Part shown: piece by piece, positions 1 through 12,258 of the stretch
How positions within the stretch are numbered: position 1 is the stretch's first letter
How the letters are laid out: every line of letters begins with the position of its first letter
NCBI GenBank assembly: GCA_000231825.2
Contig: JH720296.1
Location: 1-64,000, forward strand
Direction: 5' to 3'
Length of the DNA stretch: 64,000 bases
From: Tetrahymena elliotti 4EA
Taxonomy: Eukaryota; Ciliophora; Oligohymenophorea; Hymenostomatida; Tetrahymenidae
Notes under the pieces: model-generated
What the model saw: only the letters and a program-made list of their open reading frames with translations
What the model was told of the DNA's origin: nothing
Database searches by the model: none
Program-made: the position numbers and the translations under genes

Positions 1-441
1 CCCAATTTTGGAAAAAATAAATAAACTCTTTTTTTCTTTCTAACTTTTCTTTGTATTTATTTAGAAATCAAAAATTAAAAAAAAATTTTTTTAATTTGTT
101 TGTAGGATTTATAATTTAATAAACAGTATTTATTCGCTTGTTAATGATAAAATGAAAGACGATTTATTATTTTTTAAAAGTTTTCCAAAAATTTCTATCT
201 TATCTTTTAACAAATATATTTTAAATTAAAGAAATTTTAAATCATTGAATATCTTTTTTTAGGTTTTATAATTTAATAAATAATATTAATTAACTAGATA
301 GTTTTTAGTTGAGAGATATCTTTGTTAGATTTTTGCAAATAAAAATTATATCAAAATTTTATTAGATCAAGTATTTACAAAAATCTTATTTTCAAACTTA
401 ATTAATATATTAAAATAGTATAAGCAAGCAAACAATCAGAT
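1..441. other. Intergenic, 5' flank of S49-like gene
   Basis: Very AT-rich spacer with T and A tracts. I see no gene, RNA gene or repeat in it. It should hold the promoter and 5' UTR of the gene starting at 442. Confidence 0.6.
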
Positions 442-1865
442 ATGGGTTTCCCTTCAATTAGTAAATATTTGTTTGGTCCTTTAGTTCCAGTTATCAGAAT
501 AGAAGGAATCATTACTGCTAACACGTATCTTATTAGAAATCATGTTTAGATTCAAAATATTTAGCATCTATATGTTTCTTTTACGAGCAAAAACTAATAT
601 TAAAATATTATATAGCACAAACTCTATTGGAAACAAACTTAGAAAAATTAATGCAAGTCGTACAGAAGGTTTAGCTGTTGTATTAGATTCAAGAGGTAAT
701 AATCTAATATGTTTTTTGACTAAATGTGTATGCATCCAAAATAAAATAACACAGCTAGATATTTAATTATAATACTATTATATTATTTGGTGCATAATAT
801 TAACAAATAGCAAATAAATAATTCAAAATGTGAATATGTTGTTTTAATATTAATAAGGTGGTTCTACTGCTCAATGCTAGTCCATCAGAAATTAGCTTTT
901 ATAGTTCTCTAAAGATAATCATATTCCTCTTTATTGCTTTGCTGAAAGCTTTGCTACTCATGGTATATATACTTATTATAAATTAATAGAAAAATCTCAA
1001 AACGATTTTAATCATATTTTATCATAAAATAGGTGCTTATTATATCCTTAGTGCTGGTAAAAGAGGAATTAAATTTTAAAAAAGAATAGAATTTTGATTA
1101 TTATTTACTTTAAGCTGAATAAATATTAAAATATTAAAGGTAATAATGTCTATGTTAACCCTACCAGCATAGTAGGAAATGCATCTGAACCATAAGCTGA
1201 TATAGATTTCTCTTAATTTTTGCTTAAAAGTTAGATCGAATCCAGACTTATTGCCTCAAATCCGTATTATAAATATTTAGACATATTATTCTTAAGTCAT
1301 TTTTTTAAAATTGTAAAGATTAGTTAATGATTACAGATTCAATTGGGCTATAAAGGATAGTGACAAAGATAAAAGATTTATTTAAGAAATTACTGATAAA
1401 CTAAGCAAATTAATTTTAGGAGATATTCAAGTTTCAAGAGGGAAAAATTTAAAAGTAAAATATTATTGCATAAAAGACATCAATAATAAGAAGATTCAAA
1501 AAATCATTTTATACAATTAGGTGAGTGAAGAACTCTTAATCAAAGAATATACAGGATAATAAGCTATAAATAATGGTTTAGCTGATTAACTTGGAACTTA
1601 CGAAGCTGTATTAGCAGAAAGATTCCCTTTAGCTAAGTTAGACCATACATCCCTTACTCAATTTAGTTTTATCAGCTCTTATTAATGGAATTCGAGATTT
1701 GGTAAAGCAAGTAATGAATTTCTTTTTAATTAAAAAATCTATTTTACTGATAATTTTTCTAAAAAAAGTCCCTCTCTTTTTGCTACTCTCTCTTTTCAGT
1801 TTAAAAGTCTTTATAAAGTACACTTTGATTATTTAATCTTATTTGCTTGTATCTTAACAAGATGA
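442..1865 (+). CDS. S49-family (SppA/SohB-like) peptidase homologue, probably inactive
   Basis: Hand-spliced model of 7 exons: 442-524, 616-695, 858-962, 1033-1056, 1140-1263, 1319-1454 and 1521-1865. They give 298 aa ending at TGA. The fold signature of the short alpha-proteobacterial S49 type is clear in order: an N-terminal VPVIRIEGII strand, LAVVLDSRGGS, LYCFAESFATHGAYYILSAG, VNPTSIVGN, then VSRGKNLK and EYTGQQAINNGLADQLG. In active enzymes the third block reads like AASGGY with Ser as nucleophile; here it is ATHGAY. The general-base Lys expected after the TSIVG block also appears to be missing (ASNPLVND instead of a GENK or GKYK type motif). By family knowledge S49 enzymes cleave membrane-associated peptides. 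By inference this copy is non-catalytic, or my splice sites around 963 are wrong. The C-terminal ~80 residues are not part of the family core. Confidence 0.8.
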
Positions 1866-2738
1866 ATAAGAAAAAGAAAAATAAGCATAACACTGAATGT
1901 AACTTGATCTAGCAAACTTACCTTTTTAAGAATAAATTCCATGTTAATCTTTATTTTCTTTTTATAGTTCCTCATTTTAAATTATGCAATAAGCAATATC
2001 ACTCATTTTATATTTTTTTCTCTTTTTAAAATACAAAAAAAGCAAATTTCAAAATAAAATCAATTAAAAAATATTTTTTGTAAGTTTTATTATTCCTTCA
2101 AAATTTACAATTGAAGAATAAAGTTTATTTAATTTTTGATTAATCTAATTAATTACTAAATAGTTCAGTTTTATTAAAATTATTTCAAGAAGAAATAGAA
2201 ATAAAGTTTTATAAAAAATTATGAGCATCATTTCTAATCGTTTTTTACAATTCTTATAAATAAGGTTCTATTATTTTTATTCAGATTTATTTCATTATTT
2301 AGTTTGTTTTTTTATTTATTTTTCGTTTTTTTATCTAATATGAAAATAAATAAATAAAAATAAATTTTAAATTAAATGTGATAGGTTAAAAGCTAAAAAA
2401 AATGCTTAGAAATAATTTTCATAAGAAATTTTTCAACAACTTTAACTATCTATTTAAAAATGCAATTTACATTTAAATTTTTAACATTCATACAAGAAAA
2501 ATATTTTAATCTTAGTGCTTTAAATTATAATTATTAATTGCTTAACATTGAAGCTAATAAATTCTATCTAATTTTTTTTGGTAATTTTAGAAAAAAAATC
2601 GAAGGTGTAAGTAATAATGAATATTCTTTAGAAAAATATTAAGTCTTAGGAGTTAATAATTTAAACTTGTTAAAGAGAGAAAAAAGATACTTTTTATGCT
2701 AATAAATTTAAATATTTATTAAGCTTTTTTAAACTTTA
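1866..2738. other. Intergenic between convergent genes
   Basis: AT-rich spacer between the 3' ends of two convergent genes. It holds both 3' UTRs presumably. No gene or RNA recognised. Confidence 0.6.
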
Positions 2739-3935
2739 TCAAAGCTCTCCATAAAGCCTGATGACAATATTTCTGCATACAGCTTAAATTTGCTTTAAGT
2801 CTAAATGGGGATTCTTTTTTTTAACCATTTTAGCTAAATCCATCATTTATTCTTTATCATATAACTTATAATCCATAATTACATTCAGTAAACTTCTTCT
2901 TAGCTCAGTGTATGGGTCATTATTTTCAAAAACCGTTATAAAAGGAATAGACTTTTAAATTGGCTTTTATTACTTACTTTATAAAGCTTTATCGTTAAGC
3001 AATTAACCCTCATCAAGCTGAATAGAATTTTCTGATTTATTTTTTTAATAAAGATATTCAACATCATCTTCATCAAGCTGATTTTCATATGTATAAAAAT
3101 TAGATTCTTTTGCTAAAATGGGAGCACCACTTATTAAGAAATCTTATTATGAATCTATATAATTTTTCTTTTGGTTATCATTATATTTTAAGAGCTCAAT
3201 ATTAGGATTTACAGAATTTTCTTAAGCAAAAACTTCACTATAGTCCATAGAAACTAAATGTGATTGATTTCTTTTTAGGTTTAAATCAGCATTAGATTTA
3301 TTTTTATAAGCATAATTTACTGGAACTAAAACATCTTAAAGTTCAATCTATGAATAATCTATAGACTATTTTTATGATTTTTTAATGCCTTTTATACCAC
3401 TTTTAGGATTTGCGCTTTAAGGGCGTATTTTTAGAATACTATAAGCATCTGAATTTTAGAATAAGCTGTGATCATGTCTACTATGAAATTTTGATTGCAG
3501 ATTTTATTATCTTATTTATTCTTCTTTCATTTTTTGGATATTTTATTCTGATTTTTATGAAATGCCATTTATCTTTTTTGATAATGAAATAACATTTCTT
3601 TTATGGTCTTAGGATTAAATATCTTTAGCAAAACATGCTCTATTCTTAATAAAGTTTTTTCTATCAAAACATACAGGCTATTTATTATCTATCCCTCCCT
3701 TCTTTAGATTTAATACCCTCTTTTAAGATTCGTACACTTCTCTGAATTCAATTTATATTTAACCTAAGCTCTTCTATCTTTATCTATTTTAATGTGCAAT
3801 AGGTTTAAAAGGTGCAATTTTGTTATTCGTCACACTCTTTGCATTAATGAGAGCTAGTAAATGGTTTTTTTGTAAATTATCAATATCTTTTTTCCCTCCT
3901 AAATTCCTTCTATCAGGTACAAATCCTATTCTCAT
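2739..3935 (-). CDS. Hypothetical ciliate protein, 398 aa
   Basis: Single uninterrupted reading frame of 399 codons from ATG at 3935 to TGA at 2739-2741. Roughly one codon in ten is a TAA or TAG glutamine, as in neighbouring genes. The N-terminus is basic (starts MRIGFVPDRRNLGGKKDID). The middle is polar and probably disordered, rich in K, Q, N and S. The last ~60 residues look ordered: an amphipathic segment beginning DPYTELRRSLLNVIMDYKLY, then DLAKMVKKKNP and a C-terminal QAVCRNIVIRLYGEL. I recognise no family. The ordered C-terminus suggests a short interaction domain carried by a flexible protein. No signal peptide or membrane segment is seen. It converges on the S49-like gene. Confidence 0.8.
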
Positions 3936-4801
3936 ATTATTATCTCAAACTAAAATTGATTAGCAAAATTAAAGTAAATGTTATCTAATTATACTTTTTA
4001 TCAAAAAAAAAATTAATTAGAATTAAAGGATTCTTCAAATTCAAATATTAAAAACAATCATCTAACAATAATCTTAAAGTTACATAATTATTAAAATCGT
4101 TTGCTTTCAAGAATAGAATTTTAGCAAAAAATAAAATTATTTCATTATTTTTCTGGATTCCTTCTAATTTATTCAAATCATTTTTTTAGGACTCTCAATT
4201 CAAAATTTGATTTAATTTTTAAATCTACAATATATTATAATTTTAGGGTTTAAACATCCAAAAAATCTTTACTTTTGATAAAAAATTAAATTTTTTCTTT
4301 TTGTAAAGTGCTTATTTCTATTTGTTGGTAATATGATGTTAAGTGATTAAAGGAAAACTACTCATAAGTCTTTTAAAATTTAAAAATAAATACTTAAGTT
4401 AAATCTGTTTTTGTTTTTGATAACTTTCAATTTTTTTTTAGTTTTATTTTTAAGATTAAATATTTTCATTTTTAGATATAAAAAAGAATGATTTGTCATT
4501 CAAACAGTGATCTCATTAATATTTAAAAAACATTTTTTATTTTATGAAAATCTTTAGAAATTAAATAAATTTGTTTATTTTTACATTTAAAAAAATATGA
4601 AGAACATATAACATTCTTTAGAAAAATGATAAATTCACAAAAAAATGAGTTAAATTGAATTTTCTTTAAAAATTTTTAAAGATTGAAAGAAATAATAGAC
4701 TAAACAATATATACAACAACAATCACAGCAACAATAACAGATACTTAAAATAAAATAAATCTTATCCTCTATTTGTCATCAGAAATTTTAATGACTTTTA
4801 T
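3936..4801. other. Intergenic between two minus-strand genes
   Basis: AT-rich, with many A and T runs. It lies upstream of the 398-aa gene and downstream of the 1048-aa gene. No gene recognised. Confidence 0.6.
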
Positions 4802-7800
4802 TCAAATTTAAAGATTTTCAAGCTTTGAAATTAACTGCTTATTTAAATTTTCTAAAAATGCTTATTTGTTTGAGTATTTACACAGAACTCTCATCATTTT
4901 TTACTTTAAGAGGTCTAATTCTTATGGGATGTTAATTTGATTCATTTATTAATTTAATTACAATTAAATTTCTTCAGAATTTGATTTTAGGGTGTTAAAA
5001 GGAGCATTCATTAAATGAAACTATTCATGTTGACTTATCTGCTACTAGTTTAGAGGTGATGATTTGTTCAAAAAGTTTTCTTATGGGCTATTACTATTTT
5101 ACTAGAAAAGGGTGTTGCTTTTTAATAATGGATTATATCCATTTTCAGCTTGAGAAGATTAATTTTAGTAGTTTGAAGAATAATGTTAAGTATTTCCATT
5201 AGTAGAGTTATTAGAGGTAGTATAACTCTGAGCATTTGATAATAGCAGTTTCTATTACAGTTAAATAGCTTAATTTGTATTTTTGCATTTCTTTTATAAT
5301 ATTTTGTTATTATTGTTTGATTATTTATTAGACTACTATGGGAGTTCTTTTTTTGTTAAAGGGAAATATGTACTATTACCATTACTTAAAGTGGCTTAAT
5401 TACTTAACTGTTATGTAGTTAATTAGTTTTAATCTTGTAGATAATGTCCTTATCCTTATACTAAATTATCATTTCCATTTATTTTATTTTAATTAGAATT
5501 CATGACTATATTTTCAGAGCTATAGTTTTGTATATTTCCATCATTAGTACTCAATCTCCTACAAATTTTAGAATTTTCTGTGGTACTACACTTATAATTT
5601 TAGTTGTTTTATATTTTGTTATTTCTATGGCTATCTACATCATTTAATCTAGCGCTATTACCACCATTTTAATTAATTTTCTTCTTGCCTTTATTCAACA
5701 GAGAAATTTTGTTAACTGATTTATAAAATATTGGGGAATTACTGTTTATTTTATTCTGTTAATTTAAAGATTTAGAGGAAGTTGTTGAAGGATATATGTG
5801 CATTTAAGGCATTTAATTTTATTGACTATTCTAATTATTAATAAGTATGTTTAAATTAGAGTAGTTCTTATTTGACAGTTTTTATTATTATAATTAATTT
5901 TCTAATTATAATTTATCTAATAAGAAATCTTTAGAACTTTTCTTTTGTGTTGTGCTGGTTTTTACACCAACAAATTAATTACCATAGCTTTATTAGTTAT
6001 AATCATTTAACTTTTACTAATAATTTAAGGTGTTTTGTTGATTCAATTGATTTCCAACAGAAACAAAGTGCTTTAATGGAGGCTAAATATAACTCTATTA
6101 CTCAATTTTAACACTTTTTGATGATAGAGGGACATTATTTTATTTGACTAGTTCAATTATATGATCTTATTAAAAATTAGCTTCTTAAGAATTTTAATTA
6201 TCAAAATTATTTTCTATTTTAAACTAATTGCTATAGGTGAAGCAATCACCAGATTTGATGTTATTAAATTTAAAAACTTATGCTTACTTAGGAATTTTTT
6301 TGGGTTGACTGTTTGTCTTCTTTTTTTTACTGGAATTACTCAAATTTTAATCTTTCTTTCCTGAATTTTATAGATTGTTATTTTATCTTTAAGAAAATAA
6401 AATATTTTCTTTGTTTATTCCAAAATCATTGGAGAGATGATGAACTTTATAATTTTATATAGGGTTATCCCTCGTTGGAACACCTTAGCTCTTTGTTGAA
6501 AGAGGGCATACAATTTCATCATTTGTTAAGGATTACATCATATTCATGCTTATAGCTTGATTTTAATTAATATATTCATTTGCACCAGGTCCTTGGATAT
6601 ATAGTTTCTTTTAGCTATTTTAATGCTAAAAATATCCTTTATGAATAGAGTTTCTTAATTAATTTTCTATTGAGCTTAATTCTTCGTTTTAGTTTTCACT
6701 CTCTGATCCCTTCAACAATTCATCTTAATTAGCAATATTAATAAATAATTATTATTATTATTAGCAATCAGAATTGAGTAAAGTCATTTTATTTTCTAGC
6801 ACTTAGTTTTTATTTGCTTATTATGCAAAATCTTAATTTGAATTTTTCTTTTTGATGCTTTACAACTAATTAACTTATTATCTCAAATCTAAAAGTTTTT
6901 CAGATAAATTTAGTTTATAATTACTGAGCTTTTATATTTCTTTGTTTCTATTACTTAACATCTCCATTATGCTAGTATAATCAGGTTATGTTTTCTTAAA
7001 AATATTAGAAATATCAGGTTCATTATTAGCTTACTAGCTATCTTTTTATGGGATTTGTTCTTTCGTGTCTTGGTTAGTTTTAACTGGAGATAAGCTTTTT
7101 TATTATTCACATGTATTTACTTATTAATTATTGGTATTATTCTATTTCATTTATTAAGAAATTCCTTGTAAGTTACATTCACCTTACAAATTTTAAGTCT
7201 TCTTATGCTATGAATCGTTTTCTAATTACTTTTGCTTCATTATAAGTGCAGAGCTAGTAAAGTTATTATAAAACTTTAAGCCTTACTCATTATTTGTTTG
7301 ATACAAGTTTTACTTTGGTTTTTATGATTAGGTTTTATCTCCTTCTAAGCTTGCTTTTTAACTTGCTCCTTATAAAATATTGTTATTTTAACCCTATAAT
7401 TTAGCTTCTAAACTTATATTGTCATACTCATTTAGTTTCTAAGAATACATCTAGTATATATAATCAATAAAAATATTAAATTAGACATATAAGATTAAAC
7501 TTTTTACCTACTAAATTTGAAGATTATTTACATCCTAATTTGAACATTATTTGTTAAAGAAAATATTTTTCTACATATCTAAATTTTATCGTTTTTATAC
7601 ATTTTGTGACTAGAAATAATCCAAATTTGATTCTTTTAATTCATCACCTTCTGTCATATAAAAGATATTTTACAAGCCTTGATTTGTTTGTTAAACTTAA
7701 GTAAAAAAATTTTGATTCATAGCTTGATTAGTTTAATTTCTATCCTATTTCATTCCTTTTATCAAATTCTACTCACTCTTTCGCTTTTTAGTTATTGAAT

Positions 7801-7948
7801 CTTTAATTTTTAAATTAGAAACTGATTAAAAAAGGGCCAATTTTTTTGGTTAAGCATTGTTTTTAGCAGACAGTGGTTTGTTTTCGGCTTACTTTTGTCC
7901 TAACATTTTAAAAATAGATTGAGTTAATGAAGATTTGATATATTTCAT
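4802..7948 (-). CDS. N/Q-rich low-complexity protein with short coiled coil, 1048 aa
   Basis: One open frame of 1049 codons from ATG at 7948 to TGA at 4802-4804, with no intron needed. The protein is dominated by Asn, Gln, Ser and Lys; many Gln are TAA or TAG, including a run of five TAA codons near 6750. About a third of the way in (around 6850-7000) there is a heptad-like segment containing SIMEMLSNRNKEIQKLSNYK, followed by a further helix, so a coiled coil is likely. The last ~60 residues (after INIPQELDLLKQKMMRVLCK) also look helical. No enzyme motif, signal peptide or membrane span is visible. I recognise no family. Such long single-exon N/Q-rich proteins are common in ciliates; the role is unknown. 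Confidence 0.8.
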
Positions 7949-9639
7949 TTTAATGACTATTTAAATTCAGATTCTAAAAAACTCACTTTTTCAACATAAT
8001 TTAAACTATTAAAAAAGTAATCCCTGTAATTGATGATTAATGTTAAACCTTTGCTTACTTTTTTATGAATTAGATTTATTAGATGGAGAAGAACAAAGGG
8101 ATAGTGGGGTTACATTGATATTCATCTTCTTGCTTTAATAAGTTTAACTGGACAGATTTTATGGCTAAAAAAAATTGTTTGCTTGCTAAGAATTATGCTT
8201 ATTACTTAACATTCAATATTTAAGAATCAAATGAAAAATAATCAATCTCTATATATATTCTTTATAACTAATACTCTTTTTATGGTTTAATAAATCCTTG
8301 TATTTCAGGTAGCTGTTTATGTAAATCAAACAATTATTTATTTATTTGATTTATTTATTAATATCTTTTATATTCAAAATTATAGTATTCATTGAAACTA
8401 TCTATTATCATTTTTAAATATTTTTATCTATAAATCTTGAGTAAATCTCTTATCATTTTTAAATACAAATTTTAAGTTTCTTGTTTTGAATTTTTTACTT
8501 CTTAAAATAGTAACAAAGATATTCAAAACAACTAATCTATTTTTGAATGCATCATCTTCTTCGAAATATTATCAAATTTTTATTAACAAAAAAATCTATA
8601 GAAAGAAATCAAGCAAAAATTACAACTTTTATAAATAAAATAATGTTTTTTTTGTGAAAAAAACAGTGAATAGAGATTGTGAAATTATTGTTGATAGCTA
8701 TAAAATGGGAGTTGATATAAATTGACTTCAATTATTTATTTAATAAAAGATAAGTATTATATAGGAATATATAATGCTACTTGATATAGTTTATCTTATA
8801 TTATATAAATTTATTTATATATAATTTTTATATAGAATAAAATTGCATTTTTACAAACCATCCATCTCTAGAAAAAGAAACTTTATGTTTTAAGATTACT
8901 TCATATTTTGTTCACATTTGTTTTGAAAAATATGATTGATTGATTGATAAGCTGTGCCATTCATTAGCAACTCTTCATTACAAGAAAAATTACTTGATAG
9001 CAAAACTTTTTCGAAAGAAAATTGAGTTTGCTAACATTTAGTATGATACTGTAACAAAGAGTAATTTCGAGGCTTTAATTCATCAAAAATTGAGGATTCT
9101 TAGAAAAATTTAGAATTATTTTTGAGTTTTCCCTGAAGAAGAAAAATGGGAAAAAGCTTATCTCAGATAAACAGGCCAAGGAAACTTAGAGCTACTGTTG
9201 ATGTTTCTTATAGCTAAAAGATGAGTCTTGTCTTAAGAGAGAGAGATCAATCTATATGAGAATATTGGTTTGATGAGTAAAAGATGCAGAAGAAAGATAT
9301 TAGAAGGAAGGTAATTAAGGAATTAATTTTGCTTCCTATCTTTACTATTAATATAGTTTGTTTAATATCAAAGCAAGAAATAAATAAGCTTTCTTGATTT
9401 GTTTGAAGGGAGGTAGATATTTTTGTAAGAATGATTTTTTATAATGATTACTAATTTATATTATAGTTAAAATTTTCTCTTTGTTCAGCTATCATGCAGC
9501 TATTAAGTAATTCAATAGTACATTTAAACCAAGTCAAGAGTTAATTTTTATTTATTTTTGGTAGTGAGTTATATTCATTTTTCTCACTTTTTGAGTATTT
9601 TGATTGAATTATTTATTTTTGGTTTGATTTTCAGTTTCC
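7949..9639. other. Intergenic with a G-richer block and a TGAT repeat
   Basis: This is one of the longest gene-poor stretches. Its first part is plain AT-rich spacer. At 8933-8948 there are four tandem TGAT units. From about 8940 to 9440 the DNA is visibly richer in G and C than other spacers, and one plus-strand frame is interrupted only by TGA at 9123 and 9222. I could not build an ATG-to-TGA model or a splice model there. It may be a decayed gene, an unrecognised non-coding RNA or chance. Confidence 0.45.
8933..8948. repeat. (TGAT)4 microsatellite
   Basis: Four perfect tandem copies of TGAT in the spacer between the 1048-aa gene and the PP6 gene. It is a simple repeat with no evident function. 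Confidence 0.8.
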
Positions 9640-10987
9640 TCAAAGGAAATAAGGAAGAGCTTTTCTGGGAGGAACAGCTTGGCTAGATTCAGGGACTTCG
9701 TTGAAGATTTCGAAGTGTGTATTTAAATTTTCATCAAGCTTGAGGATAGAAGCTTTATTACCCATTCTGTAGCAATAGTTAGGAGCAGACCAAACAGTAA
9801 CTAAATTCTTTTCATTGAACCAGTATTGATAACCTTCATGAGCAAGTTAATGAGCTCTGCAAATTAATTAGAAGCCATTGATATGGTTGAAGTCAGTAGT
9901 AACTTTATCACCAAATAACCAACCAGCACCACGACTGTTCATAGCCCAAGAACCAACATCATCCTATTAATCAGTTATAAAAGATTAATTAATTTTAAAA
10001 TATTTTTACAAAAAAAGTTTTTTAAGTTTGATTGAATTTTATTTTTCCTAAAGGCATGTGTTGAATAGTTTTTTTTAATATTTGGAATTGAGAATTAATG
10101 ATTTGAAATAAATACCTAATGAATTAATTCTAAGAGTAAAATTTGAATGAAGGTAAAAATACTAAGTTTTTTTTATTGTAATTTTAAAAAGTTGTGTTGA
10201 ATATTTTTATTAATTTGTATGAGGAAAATAAAATTTCTTTTTAAACTTTAAGTTGGTTGGTGAGACAACCAAGAATAATAAGATTGGATTTGGAAACTTA
10301 ATACCCCATTCTTGTTTAATCTTAAGCATTATTGTAATCAAAACTTATTTAAATCTTTGAATAAATATAATTTTGTAAGTGTCTTACGGGATCGGACCAT
10401 AAAAGATCTGTGAAGGGACCTTCGAGAGGAATTTCTTACTTTCTGTGGATAACTCTGATTTAATCAACAGTTTTAATATCAGGGGAAAGACCACCATGGA
10501 CACAGAAGATAGATCCATCAACGATTGCACCCAAGGGGAGATAATCGAAGACTTCAGTGAAATAGTGCCAGGGGTTGATGTTACCATACTTTCTTAAAAC
10601 TTCATCGTAAAAACCATAAGCTTGAGTAGTTTATCTTGATTCGTGATTACCTCTAAGAAGAGTGATGCATTGAGGATACTTAGCCTTCAAGCAAAGAAGA
10701 TATTCGATGGTTTCGACTGAATTGTGGCCTCTATCTACGAAATCACCAATGAAAATGTATTTATTTTCAGGAAGATCACCTCCCTTTCTAAATAATTCAA
10801 GGACATCAAAGAATTAACCATGGATATCACCACAAATGTTAACAGGGGAGTTAACTGGCTAAACATTTGATTCTTCAGCAAGTAATTCCTTGACTTTCTC
10901 ACAAATACGTCTCAAATCTCTTTCAGGAAGACAGTATTTACCCTTTTTTAAGCTTTCTAAGTATGCGTCGATGTCCAAAGCTCCCAT
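9640..10987 (-). CDS. PPP6C: Serine/threonine protein phosphatase 6-type catalytic subunit
   Basis: Two exons, 10388-10987 and 9640-9963, split by a 424-bp intron, give 307 aa; human PP6 catalytic subunit is 305 aa. The PPP-family metal and catalytic motifs are all present: GDIHG (53-57), GDFVDRG (81-87), GNHE (113-116), HGG (164-166) and RAHQ in exon 2. Two points favour PP6 over PP2A or PP4: the N-terminal MGALDID start with ESNVQPVNSPV, and the C-terminus ALPYFL, which lacks the TPDYFL of PP2A. PP6 dephosphorylates phosphoserine and phosphothreonine with two metal ions and works with regulatory subunits. The Gln of GDIHGQ is encoded by TAA. The usual DRGYYS or DRGFYS is DRGHNS here, which is odd for the family. 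The ATG at 10987 matches the start of homologues. Confidence 0.95.
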
Positions 10988-11960
10988 TTTAATTTACCTT
11001 TTACTTTTAATTCAAGTTTTTTCTTTTCTTTTGCTTTTGTTTTAACTCTTTTGTTTTTTTGAGATATTTATTTTTTCTTTGTTTTTGATAACTCTCGTTG
11101 TATTTCAAATAAATTTTTCCTCTTCAAACTACCTACCTACTAACCTACCTCTTTCTTTATTAAAGAAAGCTCTTAATTATTTTATTTGACTCATTCAATT
11201 CGCTTAATTAATGCAAATTATTTTTTCATTTTCTTAAAAATCTGACTACAATTAAAATTTCATTTCTATTATTAGATCAATTTATAAAAGATAAACAATA
11301 TATTATCAATGAGATGAATTTAATTTCTCTTATCCTTTCTATTTTATTTTAAAAGTCAGCTAATTAATTAATCAGAGCATACACACATATATAAATTCAT
11401 ACAAGCAACCAAGCTATTAAGCTATCAAGCAAGTACTTTTAAATTAATCAAATCCGATAAAGAAAAATTGATTCCCTTCTATTAGTTTTACTAACTCATT
11501 TATTTCTAATACAAATTTAATTTTCATAAAATCTAGAGCAATCAAACTAAATTTGTAAACATGTTAAATCTATCAAGATTTAAAAAAAATTAAAAAAATG
11601 AAAATGTGTTTTCACAATTAAATTTATAATTTAAAATTAAAAATAGAATTGATTTTTAAAACTAGAAACTATAATTTTATATATAAACAATGCATTATTT
11701 AGTTACTATATGTAAAAAATTGTTAATATTTGTAAATATAAATAGATAGATGATGTCCTATAACTTTTATTGTATTTGTAGTAGTAATTTTCCTATTAGT
11801 TTTATTTATATATTTACTTCCAAGCTTAACATAACTATCCCTTCAGCAGAACCCATTCTATATGAAAGTCTTGCTGATAGAAACACTTATTTCCATTATA
11901 AACTATTTGGATGTATGGAGAAGTTTATTTACTTTTAAAATATCAAAACAATAAAATTTT
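10988..11960. other. Intergenic, pyrimidine-rich upstream of PP6
   Basis: Spacer between the PP6 start and the 3' end of RPB12. The plus strand is C/T-rich just upstream of PP6 and holds imperfect tandem CTAC units at about 11130-11150. A 62-codon open frame at 11750-11938 has no recognisable content and I do not call it. Confidence 0.55.
11130..11150. repeat. Imperfect CTAC tandem repeat
   Basis: Five imperfect CTAC-type units, upstream of the PP6 gene on its non-template side. A simple repeat that might lie in the PP6 promoter; function not shown. Confidence 0.6.
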
Positions 11961-12258
11961 TCAAATAGCTTCATATTAGAAAAATTTTTAATCTGAACGT
12001 CTTTTTTTGTAAAGAATATTTCTAGCACAGTGAGAACATTTAATTCTTGTTCTTTAAGCATCTTCTAAAACAACTTCTTTACCGCAATCTAAATTTAAAA
12101 TAAATTTTTATTTATTTGCATAAATGAAATCACTTATAAATTAAATGCCTAATTTGCTTAGTTTTTAAAATTTAATAAAATAAAATTTTACATCCACAAA
12201 TGTAACGAACACTTGAGGCAGAGAAGTTAATTTTATTTTCGTTATCTTATTAATTCAT
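11961..12258 (-). CDS. RPB12: RNA polymerase subunit RPB12 / RPABC4
   Basis: Exons 12192-12258 and 11961-12088 with a 103-bp intron give 64 aa. The protein has the two CxxC zinc-binding pairs of the family, YICGYCGKE near residue 20 and IKCSHC near 45, followed by the hallmark ARNILYKKRRSD, which matches the conserved basic ILYKKR tail that contacts the other subunits. RPB12 is a small zinc protein shared by RNA polymerases I, II and III and needed for assembly with the Rpb3/Rpb11 module. Human RPABC4 is 58 aa; the extra residues here are a short polar N-terminus and a C-terminal extension ending QYEAI. The split codon at the intron gives Tyr between the two first cysteines. Confidence 0.93.

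Noticed and set aside
8940..9432. TGA read as Trp or selenocysteine in the G-rich block
   Set aside because: TGA is clearly the stop codon in all other genes and no SECIS-like element or homologue was recognised.
11750..11938. 62-codon plus-strand frame
   Set aside because: No homology, no good start context; chance frames of this length are common when only TGA stops and DNA is AT-rich.
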